Shown: positions 49,310-61,614 of the stretch, piece after piece
How positions within the stretch are numbered: the stretch's first letter is position 1
How the letters are laid out: the number at the start of each line of letters is the position of its first letter
Assembly: GCA_027596075.1 (NCBI GenBank)
Contig: JADGJC010000096.1
Location: 52,252 to 116,251, forward strand
Direction: 5' to 3'
From: Rhizophlyctis rosea
Lineage: Eukaryota; Chytridiomycota; Chytridiomycetes; Rhizophlyctidales; Rhizophlyctidaceae
DNA: 64,000 nucleotides
Made by a program: the position numbers and the translations under genes
The notes under the pieces: model-generated
The model's database searches: none
Seen by the model: only the letters and a program-made list of their open reading frames with translations
What the model was told of the DNA's origin: nothing

Positions 49310-51550
49310 ATGAGGTTTCGAGGTCAGGCAGCTTCTGCTCATCGTTTCTCGATGGACATTTTCAGCGGACTCGCAATCGTGTTTGGTGGCGTGTTTGTTT
49401 ACATTGGTTGCGCAGTTGGCGGAGGGAAATTGGAAGCATTTTCCCGTGAAGAAGGTGCCTTATTACCCTCATTTCATGGCGTCGTTGTCAGTCAGTGCTC
49501 AACAATCTCGTTCTTGCAGTTGCTTCTCCTGCTCTGGAAACTCCTTCTAACCATCATCGGCGGCACAGAGAAGCTTCAAAAACTGAAAAACGCAAATCGC
49601 AAGTTGGAAAATTCCAGGCCGATCGATGAAAATGGTTGGTCAGCGATCTTGTATTTATAAGCAAAAATTCTCAGAAACTAAACGGCGTCACTTGATTCCA
49701 CACAGCCCTCTACACCAAAATCTACTCAATAGACAACCATGCCCACCACGTCCTCCTCACCCACCGCTACCCAACCTACGTCAGCCCACCCCCCTACCAA
49801 CACTCTCCACCCTCCAGCCATCCATGTCCTCCGCCTTGACAAACGAAACCCACCTCCCGCCCAGTGTCAAAAGACAGATGAACCAAATCGGGAGCGTGCA
49901 GCCGTTTGCGGATGAGAACGATATCGTGCCTGTCAGTTTGAAGGAGAGTGTGGAGGTGTTTGGGAGGGACGTGTGAGTTAGTTTGGGGAGCGTGCAGGTT
50001 GGGAGGGAGGGGACGGTTATGGAGAAGTGTCGTGCGGGTGAGGGGGAGGGGAGAAGAGTGGGGTACGTGGAGAGGAGGGGAGTATGGATGAGGATGGGGT
50101 TGGGGCGGGGAAGGGGGTAGAAGAGGTGAAGCTGAAGGGGTTGAGACCGGTTGAGGAGCTTTATGTAAGTGTTTTCCACGTTCCCTTTTCCGCTTTTGAA
50201 CGCACTTTCCTAATGGTGCATCCACTTCAGCGCCACCTTCTCCCACACATGCCAACCCACATCTGGAATGCTGATCCGGGCAACCGAACAGACCCTTCTC
50301 CAACGTCCGGCGAGCCTGCCGCGCCCTCCACGCCGGCGTAATTTACGACTCAATCACCGAATGTGGGTGTTGCAGCTGACTTGTCGAAATTGAGCTTTCA
50401 GGAACGCCAAGATTTGATGGATAAGCAGGACTTGCAGCTGCATAAGGAAGTCGTGACGAAGGCTGTTAGTGGGATTCTGGTTTGGATGGTTAAGGGTGCG
50501 AATTGTCAGCGTATGTATTGCTTTTATTAGTGTTCCTGTAGGGTCCAATGTCTCAAATATCTCCAAACTCTTCTCCCCATACAGATGTCCTGAAAGCCGA
50601 ATACACCTCCCTATTGCTTGTCGACAAAATTTGCGCGATCTTGATTTTGAGAGATGTTGAGTGTGTGGTTCCGGAATTCAGATGCGGATCAAAGGCGGCG
50701 GGGCAGAAGGGTAGTGGGGATTAGACGGACAGGCCGTCGCAAGCGAGTGGGGTGGCTCCGGCGGGGAGGGGCAGCAGGGTGGTGATGAGGCGGGTGGTGG
50801 GGGGATGGGAAGTTGGTGGTTGAGCAAGAGGGAGCAGTGTCGGGTGTTGAAGTGAGTGTTGTTGTTTTTTTGTTGTTGAGGGTGAAATGATTGTTGCTAA
50901 TATTCTGTCGTTTGTGCCGTAGCTTTTTCACGTTCTGTCGGAAACCTGTTGAAGGGCGCCAGGTTGAGGCGGGTGTTGGTGGTGCAGCGAAGGGAAAAGT
51001 CGGGATTCAGGGAACGCGGAGACGACGCCCACGGATACAGAGTCGTCCGATGCGGGTGGGAACGCGGAGAAGAAGGAGGAAGGCGATGTTGTAATGAGTG
51101 ACGTCGAGAACGGAGACGCTGAAGCAATTGGGGATATATCAGATGCTTGCACCATGGAAATCGACCTACCAGCAACCTCACCAACAACCTCACCAATTCG
51201 ACCAATCCCACCACGACCCATCACCCCCGCACCCGCACCCGCTCCCACAACCACCTCATCCCCACCAACAACAACCCCTCCCCTTACGGCACCTTCTTCA
51301 CATCCGTCTCCCTCCCCCGCCTCCTCCAAAAACTTACAAGACGCAAACCCCACCGTCTCATGGCCCTAGTGCAATGGAAGGCTTCGCGGTGTTGAAGAGG
51401 ATCCTCAAAGTGCCGTCTGTGGCAATCCAGTTGTACGCGTTGAAGATTCTGAAGGGGGCAGGTACCGTTTTTGGGGACGTAATCGGAGGGGGAGTAAATA
51501 TGACAGGTGTTACGGGGAGTTATATGCATTTGAGGCCGGTTTTGAAGGAG
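49310..51550 (+). pseudogene. FAR11: STRIPAK scaffold STRIP/Far11 (N1221-type) relic
   Basis: In STRIPAK complexes this scaffold binds striatin/PP2A and, in fungi, acts in cell-cycle arrest and fusion. Recognisable in order: LAEGNWKHFPVKK joined by a 65-nt intron (49455-49519) to LLLLLWKLLLTIIGGTEKLQ; PVSLKESVEVFGRD; PVEELY then an intron (50165-50230) then RHLLPHMPTHI; LQLHKEVVTKAVSGILVWMV then an intron (50511-50584) then VLKAEYTSLLLVDKICAILI; LPRLLQKLTRRKPHRLMALV; AVLKRILKVPSVAIQLYALK; and FLGRNRRGSKYD. At least four one-base shifts, two at G runs near 51458 and 51472, break the frame. The N-terminal third of the family is missing: the relic begins at the edge of the repeat block. Introns survive, so it is a DNA-level copy and not a retrocopy. 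Confidence 0.62.
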
Positions 51551-51554
51551 GAGT

Positions 51555-51944
51555 TGGTTGAGTGGGGAGGGAATTTCAATCAGCATCAACACTCTGGGAA
51601 TTTCTACATACTCTCCCCTCCTGCGTACGCGCATCTCACCAACCCTAAAACCCTCAACCATAACCCCACACTCCCTGCACATCTTCGCGGACGAATACAT
51701 CCTACGGCTGGGTTACGCTAAGAAGTGCACACTCGAAGATGGGGTAAACGTGGTACGAGTACGGCTCTTCACCTGACGGTATGATGCCTACGCCGGGACT
51801 GGGGCCGTGGATGGAGTCCTCGCGGTGTTTTGGACCATGGAGATGTTGAGAATTTTTGAGGGGGTTCATTGTACGCGGATTGTGCATGAGGGTGTGAAGG
51901 CGGATAGTATTATCGTTCGGTTACGTGATGGTCGTGGGATGTGA
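51555..51944 (+). pseudogene. BUB1: Bub1-type checkpoint kinase relic
   Basis: Bub1 is the spindle-checkpoint kinase at kinetochores. One frame reads SLHIFADEYILRLGYAKKCT, the strand matching the hinge region of Bub1 (LFQDESYLVMDYxxxGTL type), then LEDGVNVV, a TGA at 51774-51776, then AVDGVLAVFWTMEMLRIFEG and VHCTRIVHEGVKADSIIVR, the catalytic-loop region. The expected HGDIKPDN reads HEGVKADS, so the catalytic Asp and the metal-binding Asn are both lost. An upstream NFYIL (compare PWEFYI) lies in another frame. No N-terminal Bub1 parts and nothing after the catalytic loop are present. It directly abuts the STRIP relic with no spacer. Confidence 0.55.
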
Positions 51945-54900
51945 GGTGGAGGGGGAATGGAGGGGGTGGGTGGGAGGGAGGGGTTTTTGTTGTTGTTGTT
52001 GATTGGGGGACTGGTGTTAGGAGTTTTGAGGATGAGGTCAGGTTTGTGAGGCCTTTTGATGGTGATGGGGGCAGGACAGTGAAGTGGGGCTAGTAGTAGT
52101 GAGTAATGGGTATGACTAGATGATGTGGGTATGATGTAATGAATGAGACCAAGGGCTGCATAGTGATATTGAGGAGTCTGCATGAGGAGGAGGAGAAGGA
52201 GGAGGAGGGTGGATGGAACTTCACAGAGGAATTTGCTTGATGCGCAACCACGATGGTTGCTCATCAGGCGTCTGCAGAGCAGCTGATGAACAGCCCCTAC
52301 GCAACCCTACCACCCCGCAGGCTGCTCATCGGCTGCTCTAAGGGCGCCCGATGAGCTGCTCCATCGGCATCCGATAGATTGGCCCGATGGAAACCCTGCC
52401 GAACTATGAGGTAGATTGCAGATGCATCCGTCCACAGCTGCCAATGAAGCAGCGGGTCCAAGACAATGATGGAAGACAGAAAGGAAATATGGTGATCGTG
52501 GCGAGCCATTTACAAGGTTCGCACATAAAATGCTCGAACTCTGATGATCGCTGGGTTGTAAGAGATTAAAGACTGTCGCTTCGTCAAACTGGATTGCATA
52601 TTGAGGACGGGTTTGCCATGCAATGAGTTAGTGCCATGATATTTTTGCTGTCGCTCGCAGAATTCTGAAGGAGCACTTGTTTTCGAGATGGATGGAATGT
52701 CATACAGTCTCGGTGATGTCAGGACCGAAAAAGAATCTTTCCGAAATATCGGCCCACATACAACAATGTGCGCATGGTGCACATCGCCAAGCACAAATTC
52801 CATTTGTAACCTCGGAGCTTGTAACACGTCCATTGCGTCATAGGAGCATCCGTAAGACAAGTTGATTGGTGTTCTAGTGATCATGGCGACGTGAACACCA
52901 TCTCATCGTCTGTCCAGCCAAAATCAATCTCTAAACGAAGCAAGGTATGCGCGCGAACAGAAGCTCGGGTGGATCCCGTTGTCAACGGAGGGTATTACCG
53001 TTTTGGCAAACCGGTCTGGTTTATCTGTCATTCCCACACATGGAGGGCGGAACTGATATGCGGGACTTCTTCCTTGTGCGTTTGGGATTTGAAGAAGTCA
53101 GAGACTTTAGCTTCGTGGGCGCCACCACAGCAGCCATCCTCCAATGCTCAACGCAACATTATTCATGTTGTCGAGTATGCACAGCAGGAACAGCACTCGT
53201 GATGAATTCCACCGTTTATCAGTGTCTTGATGTGGCGAAAAAAAAGGAACCACGTGCCATGTCGGAAAACGCAAAGACGAATTGAACCGTTTCCGGGGTC
53301 TTCGCCAGATGGGGCGGGCGGTGATTTCGAGAGCATTGGGGTAAGGATAAGAAGGATAAGCCATGCTCGTTACACCTACACCCGGTAGTGGGCTACATGA
53401 ATACCTCCTGTGCAGTTGACGGAAACCGAGGCATGAAGCAGGAGATGGCGAGCGAATTTGAACGAACCTCAGTTCGGCTCCGTCTGCTTATAGTCACAAT
53501 TCATTTTGTTTTGGAAAAGCCATAAGGGATGCATGGATTGGAAGGATGAGGTTGGTGAACCATTATGTCAGTAGCGACATTTTGCAAGACTTGATGAAAC
53601 TTGGTATCTTTGCACCATACAACAAAGGCTTCTGAAGTCGCTCACATAAAGTGCGGGGACAAAGGAGACGGTGTGCATGATACCGACCATACATGGCATG
53701 AATTGGTATGGTGGGATTGCCAAGACCATAACGTGTGCCCTTTTTCAATCCCCAAAGGGTCATGACGAGGCCTTAGTCGTCGGAGGCATGGAATGATAGC
53801 TTGTTATTGCAACAAGTGACAGGTTAATGCGCAATAAAAAGAAATCAAGCCTTGGCAAGCTGGGGACCAAGGACTGCGCCGACCTTGAAATGTTTGTCCT
53901 TTGGCAAGCCTTGCGCATCGACCATCACAAGTGTAAAACATGATGCAGATGAGGAGCCATGAGCAGCTGTGCAGTCGGTGCGCAATGAAGACATCACCAA
54001 AAGTATCCAATTTGTCGGCGAATCGACGGTTTGATTCTTGCTGCTATGACCGATATGTTCCATGATTGTCAAGGAGAAATGGTTCCATGATTTGACCATG
54101 ATCACCCAAAACGGGTTTTCATTCCGTCCCTTGAGATTCAGTCAGAAAGTGTTGTGCTCGTGACATGTGCGGAAAAAAGAAGGTTTCGATTCCTGGATCT
54201 CAAACACCAGCACCTTAAACTGAGTTCAGTCATGGTTGCTGCAACCCGGAAATGTAGTTGGGAGTCGCTGGCGTCTTGATAAATGTGAAGATTGCCCATT
54301 TGACCGTTTAATCGCTCAATGCCAAAAGAGATTTTTGGCTTTTCAGCCTCGCCGATGGTTGAAATTCGCTAGGCTCAATACGGGTTCGACTTGTGGTATC
54401 TACGTCGATATAATGATGTGGAGAAAAAAACTTACATAAAGGTCATCTGCACTGAACTAAACAACTAACTGCCACTATGAGCATCCGGAGAAAAAGGGAC
54501 GTTTGACTGAAAGGAATGACATGCCCCATCCATGATGTGTGATCATGTTACCGGCGACAAGTGAGGAGCGGAAAGGAAGTTAAGAGAACAGTCTTGGATT
54601 GGCACTGACGAAGAGAATCACGAAAAAGAAATTTGCACATGGTTGCGAATTCATTTTGGAGAACCTGGCATCAACTTTGAGTGAATAGCGCTGCCGATTT
54701 TGACCGGCAAGAGTGCATAATGTCCAACAGGATGGGCGAGTTCCCGTCCTGGTAAGCAACAGTGCGCACTCGAGAGCCTGAGATTGGAGCCAGGAATCGA
54801 CTTGGCATTGCATAAGTAGCAGGCAAAATTCATTGCGCCCAACTTGCCGACAAATAGACGATTGTCTTGTTGCCATGATTAGATGATTGGTGTATTTTGT

Positions 54901-57900
54901 GAATGTTAAGGAGAAACAATTTCATGACAGTCATGTTGACAACGGCAACCAGAAGCTTCTTTCCATTTTGCACCTTGCAGTCAAATAAGCAGTTTGGAAG
55001 AATCGCATCATTTGCAAAAAGAAAATTTGGACAATTAGTCAGGAAGCTACACTACGTGGGACTGCGGTTGCAGTCATGGTTGCTACAAAACAGGAATCCG
55101 TTGGAGATTACCGATGCATGATGAATATGAATATTCGATATTGCCTGCTTGAAGGTTCAAGAACTCGAAGCCAAAAAAAGTGAAAATCTGAAGCGTTGGC
55201 TGATGGCTGAACTCGCAATCCTGCATGAGTGCCATTTGTGCAGCCGACGACGGATATGATATCGAACACGAAACGAACGGAAACTGATGGAACCACACAA
55301 AAGGTGTCAAGGAAAGAGAATCGCAATTGAGGACGTGCAACTACCCATAACGTGCCATCATGCCACTGACGGATGGGCGCGCGATAGTGGATGAGAAGAA
55401 TCCCTTTGGCCTTCTGGCTGCAAAATCAGGAAGTGAAGCAGCAGAAGAAAAATGTATCATGATTGGTCATTCATATTGGACACTCCGGCATCATCTTGAT
55501 GCACGACGTAGCAAAATTTTAGCCGACAACAATGTTCATGTGCGGTGAAAATGTTTTGGTATTTGGATGTCTGCTTTTGTTCAGTCAAAGGGCGCTACTT
55601 GTTTGGACAACAAAGTCAACAAAGCGTTGCGAGGCGACAACAGCTGTAGCTGAGCGGTTCTAAATCGCAAATCAAAACTGCCTACAGGCTGGAAACATAT
55701 TTGTTTTTACTCTTTTATGGGCATCAACCATTGAAAACCAAAAAGGAAAAACGAAATCAAATTAAGTGGCCCTGGAGGCAAATGCGCCACTTTGCCGTCC
55801 TTCGGAACTCCGATGCGAAACATCACTGTTCCAGTCGTACCAGCCAGAGTTGGTGATCAATAAATCGGAGTGCGAGGAGAAAGAACAAGTACAATGCGCT
55901 AATATTGTGCCATTAAAAGTATTAATATGCAAAGTGGTGCGAATGTGCATGTTGCATCGACCTTGAGAATTTGAATGTCAAACATTGTTGTTCAACAATT
56001 GGTTGAGGGATCAAGTGTCGAAAGAACGCAACTAGGTCAGTTGTTGAACGAAACGTCGTATGAAGAGGAGATGTTTGGGAACGAAGCATGCAACATCATC
56101 CTACGCAGTTCCGCAAAAGCCCTCCTTCTACCACCATCAGAATTCTGAAACACATAACTCCACAAATGCAGTTACCGCGACTCCATGCAAAATGCATTTG
56201 TCCTAGTTGTTCGTGACGTTTGACGAACATGCTGACAATTCATTCGAAAATGGAGTTGAAAAAGAATGGCTCTTTAGAAGGATCGCACTTGTCAGAGCGG
56301 GTCTGCCACCAAGAACATGCGACTCACAGATGGATCCCTCAAAACCACAATGTGAAACGTTCGTCCCCTGATGACGCTGATCAGATTGCTGATAGCTTGA
56401 TCGAACAGTAGGTCGAAAAAGGATATGTTGCGCGCAAGGTCGCAGGCGCACAGTGCTGGATGCCATTCGCACTAACGGCTTGTCGAACGTCTTCAATCCG
56501 AATGTTTGATGAAATCGAGTAGTTCGAGTCTGGACGGGATGCGAACACCAGCATTGCTGGATAAGTGAAGAACGGCTTGAATGAGTTCGAAAATCAAAGC
56601 ATCCATCATCCTACATTATCGCCAGAGTGGTCACATTAAAGCTGATTCATTTTTCCTGATTGTCACCACTACTATACTAGCGTTGAATATGCACTCCTCA
56701 CAACGGGATACTGCATGCATGAGGATGTCGACCACTCATTCTCCAAGCTCATCGGTAAGATTTCGCCATTTTGATTGAACATGAGGAAGGCAAAAAGCGA
56801 AATCGCAAGCCTTTGCCGAATGTCAACAAGCAAATGCCGGGCGCGAATTGTGCATGTTGTAATTGGTCCTGATCATTCGACTGTCAAACATCATCCGTTC
56901 AGCAGTCATCATGGCGAGGCATGCGTGATATATTGATGGATCAGATAGGGTTAGGTTCGAGTTGGACATGGGAGGATATGGAACCTGATAATTGACCACA
57001 TAACGACCATCAGCAATGACTGAATCCATTACACTTGAGAATGCTACATCACCATCCGAATATGGATCCAAAAAGGTAGTCCTTTGAGAAATGGTTGATA
57101 TTGCAAGTACCCATGTTGTGCAATCATGTGCACTGACGAATGGACCGGCGATTAGTGATAGGTGAAGAAGTACTGTAACCGTATGTGGATCTGAATTATA
57201 AAGAAAGTTTTGGGTCAACATTCAACAGAGCGACGCAAGAAAAAGGAAGTTGTATCATGCTTGCGCACACCTGGTGGACAATCCGGCATCATCTTGAATG
57301 GACGACGTGTCAGATTCTGACCAACAGTGCAAGTAGTGCATAAAATCGAACGGCATGAACGAACTTCGTCCTTGAAGATCCTTCGGATATGTCGGACATG
57401 TGCAATGAAATGACTCAATTTGACCATCTGCACCTTCGAAGGTAAGGTAACTGGACGAATGGTGTTCGATCCAACAATTCATCTTCATCTTCTGCCTAGT
57501 GTCGAAGGAACGAAGTCGTCGGATGCAACAAGGACGCTGCAGGCGCACAAAGTCGCAACGCCGTGCGCATGGAGCACCATGATTTCTCAAAGGACGCTTT
57601 TGTTTTTTGTGCGCTCAGGAATGGATGGCATTTTGTGCGACGTCGGAAGACAAAAATAACGATGATTTGTCACGATCGAATGGCAAGTGCTAGAGCCAGT
57701 CCGCTTCAGGAAGATGTATAACGTTTCCGAGACTTGGATATGAACCACTTGTTGCTCCTGCAACATTCAAAAATCTGGTGATATCTTGATTGCACATAAG
57801 GAGGAAAAACAATAACCGACCGCCTTTACTACATTGATATACAAATGGTGCCAATGTGCATATTGATTTGAGTTTTGAGAACTTGAATGTCAAAGATTAT

Positions 57901-60060
57901 CGTTCAGCAGCACATTGCGAGGGTCGTCGATATCCTGGTGGATCAATTCTGGAACGAACGCAAATAGGTTAGTTGCTGACACAAATAGGTCAGTTGCGGA
58001 ATCAATCATGGTCGACAAAGGAGATGATTGGAAACGAATGATCCAACATCATCCGTTGTGTATCCGTACAGGCCTTTTATTTTTACACATCAAAATCATG
58101 AGGACGTTCAATTGAAACACGAGGGAGAAAAAGATGGTAGCTTGACAGTAGTTGATCGCAGGTCCTGGAGCGAGTCTGCACCAGGAACATGCTTGAATCC
58201 TTCGAAACTCAAACATACATACGTTGCTGATTGAGTTACACCAATGTTGGAGTGCAAAATCATGGGTGCGCTACAATTTGTAATCGCAAGGTGCTGGAGC
58301 GACTCGGCACCATGGCATGTCCATTTCCTGACAACTTCGATGTCAAAGACTCCATGCTCCAGTGGCCTTGACCAAGATTAAATAATTGCTGACAGCTAGT
58401 TTGATCATCAGGTGGAAAAAGACATTCGTACATGCCAATACGCTTTAGTGCTGGATCACATTCGCAATAAGACATGTCCAGAATCTTCATTCGAATCACG
58501 TCAAACATCACGTTTCAGAACATTGACCAGAGTCGTCGAATGTTTGATGCAATCGAGTCTTCACGGGTTGCGAACAGGTGCAGTCGTGGACATCTAGACA
58601 ACATTGCCAGTTGAACGTAGTTCAAAGCAAGCATGGTAACCATGATCCAACGTCATCACTGCCGTACACCACTCCCAGCCCAATATTTTTTCTGGATTGC
58701 CACCGCTATAAAAGCATCGAATATGCGCTCCTCAGAACAAGATTTATGCACAAATCCTTCGGGCTGCGGATGTCGAACTCGGTCATGTTCCAGACTCTCC
58801 GCTGACATTGACCAAGCTGCTAAATGTTTGATTTGAACAAGAGGAAGGGAAAAAGAACTCAAGAAAGCACTACGCATGTCAAGATGCAAATGCTGGGTGC
58901 CAAGTGTGCATGTTGACAACAGTCCTGAGAGTTTGAATGACGAACGTTAACTGTTCGGCAGTGGTGATGGCGAGGATCCTTTATTATGTTGGTGGATCAA
59001 GTCTTGAAAGAAATCCAAAACACGTGCAGTGCGTGAACCGCATTGTGCTGCACAGGAAGTTGTTTGGAATCCATACATCCAACATCACCCTTCGGCTTGG
59101 ATCGGCGTTGAATCATTTTTTCACCACCATCTCGATACAATCGCCACGAATCATAGGGATGCAGTCCCGCTCCAGTGACATACTGACAAAGCTGCTCACT
59201 GCTTGTTTGAACCGCGAGTGCCAAAAAAAACATCCGGTCACCTGCAGTTATGCATTCGCAAGTGTTGGATCACATCCGCAACACTGCCTATCCGAAGCCT
59301 CTGATTCGAATCATCTTGACAGCATCATGTTCCAGAACTTTGGCAAAGGCTGCTCATATTCGGGCTGGAATCAAGTCTTGACAGAACGCGAACAGATGCA
59401 GCGCTAGATCGATTTTGGTGTACAAGGTTGTTGTCTGGTCTCCATCCCCGCAACATCATCTTGATAGGGGATTTTGAACTCTTTTTTTCACCGACATCAA
59501 CATCTCCATTATATCAAGGCAATGGCCATCACCCATGCAAATTGCAGCTGTTGGACCCCTCATCTTATCCATCCAATCATGCTTGAAAACGACCCCATCC
59601 AAGCATAAATCCGCTGCCTGCACCAAAGGTCTTTTTTAACCCACCATCTGTAATCTTCGTACACAGATACAGTAGCGACGGTTCGAAGCAAATGCAGTGT
59701 TCTGAGTGACGTCTACCGAGTTACTGATAGTTTGATTGGACATCAGTGGGAAAAAATAACCAAACATGCCATAACATGGGATCACACGGAGTGCTGGACC
59801 ATACGATCACAGCACGGCATGTCCGGACACACAATCCTCACGGTCAAAGATCATGTTCCAAAATGCCTGTCAAGGGCTTGACAATGTTCGAATGGAACCT
59901 ACTCTCTGACAGAAATGCAAACAGATGCAGTACTGGACGTGTGGTGGAACAAAGTCCATTGGAAGTCCAATCAATCCGACATGGTATAGATACAGGTTTT
60001 GAGTACCTTTCTCTCCAGCATCATACATTCTCAAAACGGGGCAATCGCAACTGACATCAT
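51945..60060. repeat. diverged repeat array, right block
   Basis: After a short G-rich then mixed lead-in (51.9-52.5 kb), the same words as in the left block reappear: AAGGAGAAA (54071), CAGTCATGGTTGCT (54228), AAGGAGAAACAAT (54907), CAGTCATGGTTGCT (55071), CCGGCATCATCTTGA (55484, 57281), GCTGGAGCGA (58168, 58293), AGAACGCAA (56026) and CGAACGCAAATAGGTTAG (57955), ATTGCTGATAG/TACTGATAGTTTGATTG (56393, 59725), GTGCTGGA (58449, 59790). The interval from AAGGAGAAA to CAGTCATGG is 157-165 bp in all three measurable cases. No gene is supported inside; A runs punctuate every copy. Confidence 0.6.
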
Positions 60061-60437
60061 CTCTCTACTCAAACCAAAGCAACAAACATAGCGGACCAAA
60101 CTACACTCTCAAATAAACATGATCAAAAAGAATCCGCTGGGGACGCTGAGATTATCTTTGAGGAAGAAGCAAACGCCTCCACAACAAAACACCATATCGT
60201 CTCTTGCACGGTCTACTTATATTCCCAAACACAAACACAACCTCAAAACACACATCTGCCTACGCCTAATCTAATCACTTCCGAACACAAACCGATTCAC
60301 CACTGATTAAAAACTTATTCAGCAATTCAGACCCACTCCTAACCATACCCTCACTCATGTCTCGAACCCCTCCACCACTACATCCAGAGACTTTTGTCTT
60401 AAACAACCCACCCTCCAATCCGAGATAAAAATCCAAC

Positions 60438-60878
60438 TCAAAAACACACACAAAAAGACGTCACACCCCTCCTCCCCACCCCGACATCACCACCAACCTC
60501 CCTCCCAAGCGCAACAACCCCATCCCTCTCCAAAATCTCCACAATCCCACTATCCAAAACTCTCCCAACATCCCCCTCATCCAACGCATCAAACACAAAC
60601 CCCTGCGCTGCAAACGCTCCGCCACCGCCTTCCAAACAAGTATACTTGTCTCTACCGATTGCGAACTTTCTAGCACTATGCGGGAGCGCGAGGGAAGAGA
60701 GGAGAGTGCTGTAGGTCCTCTCTAGGCCCGGGCAGGCGGCGAGGTGCGGCGGCAGATGGGTGGGGTTGCGGAGGAGTGCTATGTAGCGGGTTGTTTTGGT
60801 GTTGGTGTGATTGGCTCTTTGGTGGGTTGCGAGGATCAAGCTTGCGAGGATGACGGCCAAGAAACAAATGGGATGCAT
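60438..60878 (-). CDS. secreted standalone I9 (subtilisin-propeptide) protein
   Basis: A single frame of 146 residues. An N-terminal signal peptide is clear: MHPICFLAVILASLILATHQ. A fold like peptidase inhibitor I9 follows: RYIALLRNPTHLPPHLAAC as strand 1, a helix (LERTYSTLLSSLALPH), then GFVFDALDEGDVGRVLDSGI and VEILERDGVVAL, the familiar final strand of subtilisin propeptides. No protease domain follows; the frame ends after a short Gly/Val-rich tail with a Cys pair (FCVCF). In family terms such proteins fold and inhibit subtilases; yeast Pbi2 is a cytosolic counterpart without a signal peptide. Here the signal suggests secretion or vacuolar delivery. A small insertion (CLEGGGGAFAAQ) sits before strand 3. 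No intron is needed. Confidence 0.6.
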   Translation of the reverse strand: MHPICFLAVILASLILATHQRANHTNTKTTRYIALLRNPTHLPPHLAACPGLERTYSTLLSSLALPHSARKFAIGRDKYTCLEGGGGAFAAQGFVFDALDEGDVGRVLDSGIVEILERDGVVALGREVGGDVGVGRRGVTSFCVCF

Positions 60879-61614
60879 ATTGACTGACTTCTTGAATAGT
60901 TGTCAAAAAGTAACTGAACTCGATACATGTAAAAAGCTGATACAGGTCGCAGTGATGCCAAGCTCTCTTCTGATATATAGATTCTTGTCAAGGTTGCATC
61001 ACTTGACGGCTTTTGTATGTTAGTGGGACGCGACGGCACAACTGCCAGGCACCACCACTCTACCAATGACGTACGTGGGCAATAGTTACATTAGAAGATT
61101 TATTGGCATGTGCATACCGCGAAGTCTCTGGATGATGCCCTAAATCCAAGGGCCGTTGGATACTGGGTACTCTGTGACGCGTGTGACCATCCCCGTTTGA
61201 AACCACGGCAGCATGAAAAGAGCGATAGTGCAAAACAATGCGAGACACTGTGCCTCTCACCATAAAGTCAGCACTTTATGCTGATGCCAAAATATGATGT
61301 AGCAATGTGGCATGATACATTCGGCCTGATACCCCGCGATGCCGCGTTTGTTCCATCCAAATTCTTGCAAGGAACATCCAAAAGACATAGGAATATTGCC
61401 GCACACTGACCATCGTGGGCCAACCTAGTCAACCTGCTCATGAAGAAAAGATCAAGTGTAGCGAAGCCGCGTGGACTGTCACCCAGATACAACCGCATCA
61501 CGCCATCTTCCACATCACAAGCCCGTTCCTATCAGCAATTCAATGTTATTTGTTGACATCCTATAGTTAACAGTAACATCCCATCACGCGAAAATCAATC
61601 ATCGAACCCCCGAC
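60879..61614. other. intergenic stretch, no gene seen
   Basis: Upstream of the I9 gene and downstream of USP14 on the same strand. Short frames only; probably the I9 promoter. Confidence 0.4.

Noticed and set aside
52250..52390. repeated GATGAGC/GCTCATC words suggesting a CRISPR-like or hairpin array
   Set aside because: Spacing and sequence are irregular and the words are short; there is no constant repeat with spacers.
41550..60060. many 60-150 codon frames in the repeat desert
   Set aside because: They fall in all frames and both strands, contain repeat words and lack conserved domains, apart from the STRIP and Bub1 relics.
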